From Pseudoduganella guangdongensis (GTDB lineage Bacteria; Pseudomonadota; Gammaproteobacteria; Burkholderiales; Burkholderiaceae_D): a stretch of 64,000 nt of DNA. The translations under genes were made by a program, and so were the position numbers. The notes under the pieces are model-generated. The model saw only the letters and a list, made by a program, of their open reading frames with translations, did no database searches and was not told the DNA's origin. Shown one piece after another: positions 18,555 to 26,674 of the stretch. Where the stretch lies: contig NZ_WWCJ01000004.1 of assembly GCF_009857475.1 (NCBI RefSeq), positions 297,414 through 361,413 on the forward strand, given 5' to 3'. How positions within the stretch are numbered: position 1 is the first letter of the stretch; each line of letters opens with the position of its first letter.

Positions 18555-19241
18555 ATGGCGCTCCTCGACCCCCAACCCCTGCACCCCGCCCTTTGGCTCG
18601 CCGCGCAACTGACGCGCGGTACGACGCCGTGCGTGGATACCGGCATCCCCGTTTTCTCGCGCCAGTTGCCCGGCGGCGGCTGGCCCCAGGGCCAGCTGAT
18701 CGAGCTGTTGCTGCCGCAACCCGGCATCGGGGAGTTGCGCTTATTGCAATCCCCGCTGGCCGCCCAGAAGCTGCCGGTGGCGCTGGTGCAGCCGCCCCTG
18801 TCGCCGCAACCCCTGGGGCTGGAGTTGCCGCCTGAGCAACTGCTATGGATCCGCAACACCGGCAAGCCGGCCGACAGCCTGTGGGCGGCTGAGCAAATCC
18901 TGCGCAGCGGCAGTTGCGGCGCCGTGCTGTTGTGGCAGCAGCACATCCGTACCGAAGCGCTGCGCCGCCTGCACCTGGCGGCGCAATGCGGCGCAACCCT
19001 GTTCTTCCTGCTGCGTCCGCTGGCAGCGGCCCGGGATTCTTCCCCCGCGCCGCTGCGCCTGGCTTTGCGGCCGGCGCCCGGGGGCCTCGAGATCGAATTC
19101 ATCAAACGCCGGGGACCGCAGCGCGACACGCCGCTGTTCCTCCCATTAACCCCAACCTTATTGCAACGCCATGCGTCTGTGGATTGGCCTGTACCTGACC
19201 CGGTTACCGCTCGAAGTATTCTGTCCGAACTGGTCGGCTGA
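18555..19241 (+). CDS. imuA: translesion synthesis-associated protein ImuA
   Basis: A 228-residue ImuA/SulA-related protein: HPALWLAAQL, a RecA-like core start (TGIPVFSRQLPGGGWPQGQLIELLLPQPGIGELRLL), LWIRNTGKPADSLWAAEQILRSGSCGAVLLW, and a C-terminal LRLALRPAPGGLEIEFIKRRG. ImuA pairs with ImuB and the polymerase DnaE2 in SOS mutagenesis. The Walker-type loop is degenerate (GGGWPQGQL), as usual for this family. Controlled by the LexA box just upstream. Its 3' end overlaps imuB by 71 bases in another frame. Confidence 0.93.
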   Translation: MALLDPQPLHPALWLAAQLTRGTTPCVDTGIPVFSRQLPGGGWPQGQLIELLLPQPGIGELRLLQSPLAAQKLPVALVQPPLSPQPLGLELPPEQLLWIRNTGKPADSLWAAEQILRSGSCGAVLLWQQHIRTEALRRLHLAAQCGATLFFLLRPLAAARDSSPAPLRLALRPAPGGLEIEFIKRRGPQRDTPLFLPLTPTLLQRHASVDWPVPDPVTARSILSELVG

Positions 19242-20637
19242 CCAGTGCAGCGTGGTGCTGGAGCAGGAGGGCGTGCTGGCCGTCTCGCGCCGCGCCCACC
19301 AGATGGGCGTGCGCCCCGGCATGCGCCGCAGCGGCGCCTTGATGCTGGCCCCCGAGGCCCGCATGCACGAGCGCGCCCCGCAGCAGGAGCAGGAAGCCCT
19401 GCATGCGGTGGCGATGGCCATGCTGCAGTACACGCCGCAAGTGGCGCCAGGCGACGGCGCCAGCCTGCTGCTGGACGTGGGCGCCAGCCTGCGCCTGTTC
19501 GGCGGCATCCGCCGCTTGTGCCGCCTGGTGCAGGAGAGCTTGCGCAAGCTCGGCTTCACGGGCGTGCTGGGCGTGGCGCCGACCGCGCGCGGCGCCTGGC
19601 TGCTGGCGTGCGCCGGCGGCGGCCGCGCGCTCAAGCTGGAAAGCCTGCAGCGCGCCTTGCAGCGGCTGCCGGTCGCCCTGTTGCCGCCCCTGCAGCGTCA
19701 CCAGCGCTGGCTGGATGGCATCGGCTGCCTCAGCATCGGCGACCTGCTGCGCCTGCCGCGTCCGGGCCTGCAGCGCCGCTGCGGCGGCGAAGTGCTGGAA
19801 ATGCTGGATGCGGCCCAGGGCCTGGCGCCGGAAATGCACCAATGGCTGGCCGCGCCGCCCAGCTTCCGGGCCCGGCTGGAACTGTTTGGCCGCATCGACA
19901 ACACCGACTTGCTGCTGGCCGGCGCCTGCCGCCTGCTGCAGCAGATGACGGGCTGGCTGTGCGCCCACCAGTTTGCCGTGCTGCGCATCCGCCTGCTGCT
20001 CGAGCATGAACGCGGCCGCGCAGCCTGCCCGCCCACGCCGCTCGACATCGTGCTGGCGGAAGCCACCTGGCGTGAAGACCATATCGTGCGCCTGCTGAAG
20101 GAGCGCCTGGCCAAGCTGGAATTGCCCGCGCCGGCCATCGGGCTGGTGCTGGAAGCGCCCGAAGTCGAGCCCATGGCCCCGCTCAGCGACTCCCTGTTCC
20201 CCGAGCCCGGCGGTAGCCCGCAGGAGCGCCAGCGCCTGTTTGAAGTGCTGGTGGCGCGCCTGGGCGCGGAGAATGTGCTGCAAGCCTTCCCCAAGGCCGA
20301 CCACCGGCCGGAAGTGGCCAACCGCTGGGTCCCGCTGCATGAGAAAGTGCGCCCAGCCGATGTTGCTGCCCAGTTGCCGCCGCGCAACTTGCCGCGCCCG
20401 GCCTTCCTGCTGCCCAAGCCGATCGCGCTGCTGCTGCGCGACCACCGGCCCTACTATGGCTCGCGGCTGCGCATGGTTTCCACGGCCGAGCGCATCGAAG
20501 CCGGTTGGTGGAGCCAGACCCAGAGCCGCGACTATTTCATCGCCGAGGGCGAGGACCACGCCTACTACTGGGTGTACCGCGAGCGCAGCCCGGGCAGCGA
20601 GGATATACGCTGGTTTTTGCACGGGCTGTTCGCCTGA
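19171..20637 (+). CDS. imuB: Y-family polymerase-like protein ImuB
   Basis: A 488-residue ImuB: MRLWIGLYLTRLPLEVF at the start in place of the catalytic aspartate-containing block of true Y-family polymerases, then GMRRSGALMLAPEARM, VGASLRLFGGIRRLCRL, GCLSIGDLLRLPRPGLQRRCGGEVLEMLDAAQG and a C-terminal LRDHRPYYGSRLRMVSTAERIEAGWW segment. ImuB is thought to be catalytically inactive and to bridge the beta clamp, ImuA and DnaE2. Overlaps imuA by 71 bases, implying coupled translation. The start is the one typical for the family despite the overlap. dnaE2 does not follow here; it is at 35.06 kb. Confidence 0.94.
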   Translation: MRLWIGLYLTRLPLEVFCPNWSADQCSVVLEQEGVLAVSRRAHQMGVRPGMRRSGALMLAPEARMHERAPQQEQEALHAVAMAMLQYTPQVAPGDGASLLLDVGASLRLFGGIRRLCRLVQESLRKLGFTGVLGVAPTARGAWLLACAGGGRALKLESLQRALQRLPVALLPPLQRHQRWLDGIGCLSIGDLLRLPRPGLQRRCGGEVLEMLDAAQGLAPEMHQWLAAPPSFRARLELFGRIDNTDLLLAGACRLLQQMTGWLCAHQFAVLRIRLLLEHERGRAACPPTPLDIVLAEATWREDHIVRLLKERLAKLELPAPAIGLVLEAPEVEPMAPLSDSLFPEPGGSPQERQRLFEVLVARLGAENVLQAFPKADHRPEVANRWVPLHEKVRPADVAAQLPPRNLPRPAFLLPKPIALLLRDHRPYYGSRLRMVSTAERIEAGWWSQTQSRDYFIAEGEDHAYYWVYRERSPGSEDIRWFLHGLFA

Positions 20638-20700
20638 TTATCCGCGCCAAATTTGATCTAGGGCAATTTTTAGAGGAAGGCCTCCAACTATAATTTCCTG

Positions 20701-23145
20701 ATGCTAAATCAACTTTCCCTACCCACCGCAGGTGAGCGTGCCAGGCTGGCGGAGTCCGTGCTGGACAACCTCAAAGAGGTGGTGTTCCAGACCGATGCTG
20801 CCGGCCGCTGGACGTTCCTCAATCCCGCCTGGGAAGAGTTGACTGGCCATCCGGTGCAGGACAGCCTGGGCAAGCCCTTCCTCAATTTCCTGTGGCCGGA
20901 AGACCGCAAGCTGAACCAGCAGCGTTTCCTGCCCCTGCTCAAGCGCGAAATCGAGTACTGCCGCCACGAAATCCGCTACCTGCACCGCGACCACAGCTTT
21001 CGCTGGGTGGAAGTGTTCGTGCGCCTGACTCTGGGCCCGGACGGCGCGGCCAGCGGCGCGTCCGGCACCTTGAGCGATATCACGGAACGCAAGCGCAACG
21101 AGGAAAAGCTGCGCTTTGCCGCCAGCGTGTTCCTGCACGCGGGCGAGGGCATCATGATCACGGCGGCCGACGCCACCATCATCGACGTCAACGACGCCTT
21201 CGAGAAGATCACCGGCTACACGCGCGCCGAAGCCGTCGGCCGCAACCCCAGCATGCTCAGTTCCGGGCGGCAAAACGCCGAGTTCTACGACGGCATGTGG
21301 GAGCGCCTGCACAAGGATAATTTCTGGCAGGGCGAAGTCTGGAACCGGCGCAAATCGGGCGAGCTGTATGTGGAGCGCCTGACCATCACCGGCATCCGCA
21401 ATGCGCGCGGCAAGGCGGTCAACTATGTCGGCATTTTTTCCGACATCACCAAACAGACCTTGCAGGCGCAGCACCTGGACCGCATCGCCCATTACGACCC
21501 GCTGACCGGCCTGCCCAACCGGCGCCTGCTGGCGGACCGCCTGCAGCATGGCATGGCGCAGGCGCGCCGCCGCGGCAGCCGCCTGGTGGTGGCCTACCTG
21601 GACCTGGACGGCTTCAAGGCCATCAACGACGAAATGGGGCACGAGTACGGCGACCAGCTGCTGGTGGCGCTGGGCTCGCGCATGACGCACGCCACGCGCG
21701 AATGCGACACCGTGTGCCGCCTGGGCGGCGACGAGTTCGTGGTGGTGCTGGACGACCTGCACAATGTGGCCGACTTTATGCCCATGGTGGTACGCCTGCT
21801 GGAGGCGGTGGCGGCGCCGGTGGTGGTCGACCGCAAGGTGCTGCGCGTGACCGGCAGTATCGGGGTCGCGGTATACCCGCAAGCGGTGGACATCGACGCC
21901 GACCAACTGATGCGCCAGGCCGACCAGGCCATGTACCGCGCCAAGACGCTGGGGAAAAACCGCTACGCCCTGTTCGGCGAGGACCTGCAGCCGAGCGAAG
22001 CCCGTCTGAGCGGCCCGGTCGATGAAATCGCGCGCGCCATCTCCAACCATGAATTCGTGCTGTACTACCAGCCCATCGTCAACCTGCAGAGCGGCGAGCT
22101 GAATTCGGTGGAGGCGCTGATCCGCTGGCAGCACCCGGCGCGCGGGCTGCTGCCGCCGGCCGAGTTCCTGCCGCTGATCGAGGGCCACCCGGTGGCCGCT
22201 TCGCTCGACAACTGGGTGCTGGACGAAGCCTTGCGCCAGCACCAGCGCTGGCTGGACGAGGGCCTGGATATTTCCGTCAGCGTGAATATGAGCAGCCCCA
22301 AGCTGCAGGAGCACGATTTCGTCGAGCGCCTGCGCGCCAAGCTGCAGGCCAACCCGCGCGTGGGCACCGGCCGCATCAAGCTGGAAGTGCTGGAGACCAG
22401 CGCGCTGGAAGACATCGGCCACGTGTCGCAAACGATCGCCGAGTGCGCGACGCTGGGCGTGCCGTTCGCGCTGGACGATTTCGGCACCGGCTACTCCTCC
22501 TTGCTGTACCTGAAGCAGTTGCCGGCCAAGCGCATCAAGATCGACCAGAGCTTTGTGCGCGATATGCTGGTCGACTCGGACGACCTGGCGATCCTGGAGG
22601 GCGTGCTGGGCATGGCGGCCGCCTTCAAGCGTGAAGTGATCGCGGAAGGCGTGGAAAGCATCGAACATGCGCGCATGCTGGTGCAAATGGGGTGCCTGAT
22701 GGGGCAGGGCTACGGCATTGCGCGGCCCATGCCGGCCAGCCAGGTGCTGGCGTGGGCCGCCGGCTGGCGCCTGCCGGAAGGCCTGGCCGGGTGCCGCGTG
22801 CTGGGCCGCAACAGCGCCCAGCTGCTGGTGGCGACGGTCGAGCACCAGGCCTGGATCCGCACCCTGCTGGACTTTATCCGGCGCCGCGAGCAGCCCGCGC
22901 CATCCTTTATCGATGAGCAGTGCCGGCTCGATATGTGGCTGGAGGAGGCGGTGCACAGCCCGCAAGCGGGCGAGCTGGTGCAGATGGCCTACCGCCTGCA
23001 CGAGGCGCAGCACGAACTGGCGCGCCAGATCCTGGGCCACCTCGAACATGGCGAAATGTCGGCCCTGTACGACGCGGCCGCCGACCTGGAGCGCATCGGC
23101 GAGCAATTGCAGGTGGCGCTGAACCGTTTGGTGGAGGGCGGGTAG
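20701..23145 (+). CDS. PAS-PAS-GGDEF-EAL protein with C-terminal CZB-like zinc module
   Basis: An 814-residue cytoplasmic c-di-GMP enzyme. Two PAS domains (about 18-128 and 135-252), GGDEF (about 258-425, intact GGDEF at 342-346 with RxxD inhibitory site RECD at 333-336) and EAL (about 435-690) with EALIRW (471), vNMS, LETS, DDFGTGYSS (592-600), K-x-D and AEGVE all present, so both synthesis and hydrolysis look possible. After EAL (700-814) a helical segment carries H715 (EHQAW), C741 in CRLDMWL, and H767/H771 in LHEAQH, the His-Cys-His-His pattern of chemoreceptor zinc-binding domains. No membrane segment. Monocistronic. Confidence 0.92.
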   Translation: MLNQLSLPTAGERARLAESVLDNLKEVVFQTDAAGRWTFLNPAWEELTGHPVQDSLGKPFLNFLWPEDRKLNQQRFLPLLKREIEYCRHEIRYLHRDHSFRWVEVFVRLTLGPDGAASGASGTLSDITERKRNEEKLRFAASVFLHAGEGIMITAADATIIDVNDAFEKITGYTRAEAVGRNPSMLSSGRQNAEFYDGMWERLHKDNFWQGEVWNRRKSGELYVERLTITGIRNARGKAVNYVGIFSDITKQTLQAQHLDRIAHYDPLTGLPNRRLLADRLQHGMAQARRRGSRLVVAYLDLDGFKAINDEMGHEYGDQLLVALGSRMTHATRECDTVCRLGGDEFVVVLDDLHNVADFMPMVVRLLEAVAAPVVVDRKVLRVTGSIGVAVYPQAVDIDADQLMRQADQAMYRAKTLGKNRYALFGEDLQPSEARLSGPVDEIARAISNHEFVLYYQPIVNLQSGELNSVEALIRWQHPARGLLPPAEFLPLIEGHPVAASLDNWVLDEALRQHQRWLDEGLDISVSVNMSSPKLQEHDFVERLRAKLQANPRVGTGRIKLEVLETSALEDIGHVSQTIAECATLGVPFALDDFGTGYSSLLYLKQLPAKRIKIDQSFVRDMLVDSDDLAILEGVLGMAAAFKREVIAEGVESIEHARMLVQMGCLMGQGYGIARPMPASQVLAWAAGWRLPEGLAGCRVLGRNSAQLLVATVEHQAWIRTLLDFIRRREQPAPSFIDEQCRLDMWLEEAVHSPQAGELVQMAYRLHEAQHELARQILGHLEHGEMSALYDAAADLERIGEQLQVALNRLVEGG

Positions 23146-23194
23146 GCCGGGCCAAAGCAGCGTATGATGGGGCGCAAAACAGAGGAGACGGCCT

Positions 23195-23950
23195 ATGTTT
23201 GCACAACGACTCGATTTCCCCGGCGCCGACGGCCAGATGCTGGCAGCGCGCCTTGATGCGCCGGAGGGCACGGCGCGCGCCTATGCCTTGTTCGCGCACT
23301 GTTTCACCTGCGGCAAGGACGTGATTGCGGCCAGCCGCATCGCGCAGGCGCTGACCGAGCACGGCATCGCCGTGTTGCGGTTCGACTTCACCGGCCTCGG
23401 GGCCAGCGAAGGCGATTTCGCCAACACCAATTTCTCATCCAATGTGACGGACCTGCAGGCTGCCGCCGGCTTCCTGCGGCGCGAATTCCAGGCGCCGCGC
23501 CTGCTGATCGGGCATAGCCTGGGCGGGGCCGCCACGCTGGCCCTGGCCGGCACCGTGCCGGAAGCGCAGGCGGTGGTGACCATCGCCGCACCCAGCGACC
23601 CGGTGCACGTGGCCCACCTGTTCGGCGAGCAGATCGACGAGATCACCGCGCGCGGCGAAGCCATGGTGCAGCTGGCCGGGCGGCCGTTCCGCATCAAGCG
23701 CCAGTTCCTGGAGGACGTGGCCGAACACAGCCTGCGCAACAAGATCGCCGGCATGCGCAAGGCGCTGCTGGTCATGCACGCGCCGGGCGATACCACGGTC
23801 GGCATCAATAATGCGCTGGAGATTTTTACGGCGGCCAAGCATCCGAAGAGTTTTGTCTCGCTCGATACGGCGGACCATTTGCTGGCGCGGCGCGAGGATG
23901 CGGTGTATGCGGCGAACCTGATCGCCGCATGGAGCGCGCGCTATCTCTAG
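23195..23950 (+). CDS. alpha/beta hydrolase
   Basis: A 251-residue alpha/beta hydrolase: oxyanion region ALFAHCFTCGKD, FDFTGLGASEGDFANTNFSSN, nucleophile elbow GHSLGGAA (Ser), acid in MHAPGDTTVG and His in DTADHLLAR. It resembles the hydrolase domain that is fused to OsmC in some bacteria, but here it stands alone. Natural substrate unknown; no signal peptide, so cytoplasmic. Confidence 0.88.
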   Translation: MFAQRLDFPGADGQMLAARLDAPEGTARAYALFAHCFTCGKDVIAASRIAQALTEHGIAVLRFDFTGLGASEGDFANTNFSSNVTDLQAAAGFLRREFQAPRLLIGHSLGGAATLALAGTVPEAQAVVTIAAPSDPVHVAHLFGEQIDEITARGEAMVQLAGRPFRIKRQFLEDVAEHSLRNKIAGMRKALLVMHAPGDTTVGINNALEIFTAAKHPKSFVSLDTADHLLARREDAVYAANLIAAWSARYL

Positions 23951-23971
23951 CGCGCGCGGGCGGGGAGGGGC

Positions 23972-25864
23972 TTACTGGCGCGGTGCGAGGATCGCTTCCA
24001 GGCGGTCCGGCGTGCCTTCGATGCGTTCCAGGCGCGGGTACTTCAGGCCTTCGTAGTACTCCAGCGCGATGGTGCGGTATTGCTGGCCGCGTTTCACCAG
24101 CAGCTCGATCGGCTTCTTGCTGGTTTTCGCCTCCGTGATGGCCTTGCGCAGCGCTTCGGCCTTGTAGGCGCGGCCGTTCACGGCCAGCAGGGTGGTATTG
24201 CCCGACAGGCCGGCTTGGAAGCCCAGGCCTTCCCACTGGATGCCTTCGATCTTGCCTTCGCTGCCCACGTTGAAGCCGAGCGAGTAGGTGAAGTCGGCCG
24301 ACTTGTTGCGGTCCTCGGCCGCCTTCAGGTAGTCGGTCTGCTTCTCGGTGAACACCAGCTTGTAGCCGGCGCGCGTGATGCCGTCCAGCGGCGCCGGGCC
24401 CAGTTCCTCGATGCGGGTGCGCAGGTAGGTGGCCCAGTCGTGCGCCTGCACCGCGTTGAGCGTCTTCACCACGTCGTCGAAGGTGTAATGCAGCGCGTCC
24501 ACGCGGCCGTCTTCCACGCCGTAGAACTTGAGCGCGAAGTCGTCCAGCGAACGCTTGTCGCCCGACAGTTCGCGGATCTTGGTGTCCACGTCCAGCCAGA
24601 TCAGCGAGCCTTCGGTGTAGTAGTCCTCGCTGCGCTGGTAGTTCGACCATGGGATGGCGCGGCGCGCATTGATGATCGGGTCGTAGGTGGTGTCCTGCAC
24701 CGAGCGCCATTCGCGGCCCTTCATGATGCTGTAGCGCGCGGCGGCGGCGGCGATGCTGTCCTTGATGCTGGACGCTTTCATCAGGCCCGAGCGCGCGGCC
24801 AGCACCTGGCCGTGGTAGGTGGTCTGGCCTTCGTACACCCACAGCAGGTCGTTTTGCAGCGGCTGGTTGAAGTTCAGCACATCCTGGCCTTTCGGGCGGC
24901 GGAACTTGCCGTTCCAGGAGTGGGTGAATTCATGCGGCAGCAGGCCGCGGTCGGATTCGGTCTTGGCCCAGTCGGTGAAGTAGTCGGTCTTCAGCGCGTT
25001 CTCGCTCGACTGGTGGTGCTCGCGCCCCACGCGGCCGAATTCATCGCTCAGCGCGAACAGGAAATTGTAGTGCTTGAAATGCTGCGAGCCGAACAGCTTA
25101 TAGGCTTGCTTGACCAGGTTGCGGTGCAGCTCGATGTGCTCCGGTTTGGCTTCCAGCGCCTCGGCGGTATCGGCCACCACGTTCAGGTGCACCGAACGCT
25201 TGGCGCCCGGGTCGAGGTCGAAACGCTTGAAGTGGCGGCCGGCGAACAGCGGCGAGTCGACAAAGGTTTCCACGTCGGTGGTCTTGAAGGTCACCACGTC
25301 GCCTTTGCGCTCGGCTTCTTCCAGCGCGGAGCCGTACTGCCAGCCGGCCGGCAGGGTCAGGGTGGTCTGGATCGGGATGCGGCGGGTGGCATAGCCGGCC
25401 GGGTACATGGTCATCGACTGCCACTGGATGCCCAGGATGTCCGGCGTGATCGAAGTGCGGCCCTGCGCCGCTTCGGTCGGCGCCAGGTGCTGGTATTCCA
25501 CCTCGATCGACTTGGCGCCGGACGGTACCTCGAGGTGGAAGGCGTACACGTTCACATTGTCGCGGCGCCAGGACAGGGGCTTGCCGTTGGCGCTGGCCTT
25601 GAAGCCGGCGAACTGGTTCAACGCGCCGGTCGGGCCGTGCTGCGCCGTCACCCACTGCGGGAACAGCAGCGTCATCTTGCCCGGCTTGGCGGGGATGGTC
25701 TGCTGGATGCGGTAGATGTTCTGGGCCGTATTCGAGGCATCGACCTTCATCAGGATCGTGCCCGGGTAGGCATGGTCCTGCGGCGCCGGAATCAGCTGGC
25801 CGGCGTGGGCGGTGAAGGCGGTACCCAGCAACAGGGCGAGGGCGGTTTGCTTAAACAGTTTCAT
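23972..25864 (-). CDS. M61 family metallopeptidase (glycyl-aminopeptidase type)
   Basis: A 630-residue exported peptidase. Signal peptide MKLFKQTALALLLGTAFTAHA; N-terminal beta domain (about 30-240); gluzincin core with zinc site HEFTH (311-315) and the third ligand/catalytic Glu in VYEGQTTYHG (E345); C-terminal PDZ-like domain (about 525-600, LGFNVGSEGKIEGIQWEGLGFQAGL). M61 enzymes release N-terminal glycine or alanine from peptides, presumably in the periplasm here. Only 21 bases separate its stop from the convergent hydrolase stop. Confidence 0.93.
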   Translation of the reverse strand: MKLFKQTALALLLGTAFTAHAGQLIPAPQDHAYPGTILMKVDASNTAQNIYRIQQTIPAKPGKMTLLFPQWVTAQHGPTGALNQFAGFKASANGKPLSWRRDNVNVYAFHLEVPSGAKSIEVEYQHLAPTEAAQGRTSITPDILGIQWQSMTMYPAGYATRRIPIQTTLTLPAGWQYGSALEEAERKGDVVTFKTTDVETFVDSPLFAGRHFKRFDLDPGAKRSVHLNVVADTAEALEAKPEHIELHRNLVKQAYKLFGSQHFKHYNFLFALSDEFGRVGREHHQSSENALKTDYFTDWAKTESDRGLLPHEFTHSWNGKFRRPKGQDVLNFNQPLQNDLLWVYEGQTTYHGQVLAARSGLMKASSIKDSIAAAAARYSIMKGREWRSVQDTTYDPIINARRAIPWSNYQRSEDYYTEGSLIWLDVDTKIRELSGDKRSLDDFALKFYGVEDGRVDALHYTFDDVVKTLNAVQAHDWATYLRTRIEELGPAPLDGITRAGYKLVFTEKQTDYLKAAEDRNKSADFTYSLGFNVGSEGKIEGIQWEGLGFQAGLSGNTTLLAVNGRAYKAEALRKAITEAKTSKKPIELLVKRGQQYRTIALEYYEGLKYPRLERIEGTPDRLEAILAPRQ

Positions 25865-26002
25865 TTATTTCAATGTGGAAAGTGCGACGGGCGAGTGTAG
25901 CACGCAGGGTGGAGCGAATTGTTTCAAAACGTAAAACTGGCGAAACCGGAAAACCTGGGGCCGCCCCTGGTTTGCCGTTCCCCGCGGTTCCCAAAAAAAT
26001 CC

Positions 26003-26030
26003 CTTGAAATCCGTCTTGAGGCACCTATAT
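26003..26030 (+). promoter_or_regulatory. sigma-32-like heat-shock promoter of hsp20
   Basis: CTTGAAA (26003-26009), a 13-base spacer and ACCTATAT (26023-26030) resemble the heat-shock consensus CTTGAAA-N13/15-CCCCATNT, the -35 exactly and the -10 in five of seven specified positions. The following gene is a small heat-shock protein 70 bases downstream, which makes the match credible. The rest of the 235-base gap between the M61 gene and hsp20 shows no gene. Confidence 0.65.
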
Positions 26031-26099
26031 CCGAATCAGCGGTTGCCCAGCCGGGGACCGCAGGACCTGCATATCGCTTAACTTGAAAAGGATATAACC

Positions 26100-26555
26100 A
26101 TGCGTACTTTTGACCTGACTCCACTGTATCGTTCCGCCATCGGCTTCGACCGCCTGGCCCAGATGCTGAACGACTCGCACCGCAGCGACCAGCCCAGCTA
26201 CCCTCCGTACAATATCGAACTGGTTTCCGAAGACCAGTACCGTATCGTGATGGCGTTGGCCGGCTTCGACCGCAGCGAAATCGACATTACTTCCGAGCGC
26301 GACTCCCTCGTCGTGGTCGGCCGCAAGCAGAAAGACGGCCAGGAAAAGACCTTCCTGCACCGTGGCATTGCGTTCCGCGACTTCGAGCAGCGCTTCCAGC
26401 TGGCCAACCACGTGAAAGTGACCGGCGCCTCCTTCGACAACGGCATGCTCACCATTGAACTGGTGCGCGAGATCCCTGAAGCGCTCAAAGCGCGCAAGAT
26501 CGCCATCGACGGCGTTGTGAACCACACCGCGCTGGAAGAAAAAGCCGCCGCGTAA
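26100..26555 (+). CDS. Hsp20/alpha-crystallin small heat-shock protein (IbpA-like)
   Basis: A 151-residue protein with the IbpA/B-type N-terminus MRTFDLTPLYRSAIGFDRLAQML, PPYNIELVSEDQYRIVMALAGF, alpha-crystallin core through KTFLHRGIAFRDFEQRFQLANHVKV and the terminal strand DNGMLTIELVREIPEA. A holdase chaperone that binds unfolding proteins in the cytoplasm. Preceded by a ribosome site (AAAAGGATATAACC) and a heat-shock-type promoter, followed by a strong hairpin terminator. Confidence 0.95.
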   Translation: MRTFDLTPLYRSAIGFDRLAQMLNDSHRSDQPSYPPYNIELVSEDQYRIVMALAGFDRSEIDITSERDSLVVVGRKQKDGQEKTFLHRGIAFRDFEQRFQLANHVKVTGASFDNGMLTIELVREIPEALKARKIAIDGVVNHTALEEKAAA

Positions 26556-26573
26556 GCGCGCTGCGCTCCCCTG

Positions 26574-26597
26574 AAAAGGCCGGATTTCCGGCCTTTT
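26574..26597 (+). terminator. intrinsic terminator after hsp20
   Basis: Ten-base-pair stem AAAAGGCCGG/CCGGCCTTTT with loop ATTT, ending in a T-run; the A-run upstream means it could also stop transcription from the other strand. Confidence 0.88.
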
Positions 26598-26674
26598 CTG
26601 CATTAAGACGCGTCTAAGTTTCATCCCGCATATTGGAGCCGTTGAGAAAGTCGTTTTCATCAGGAGTTCACATC

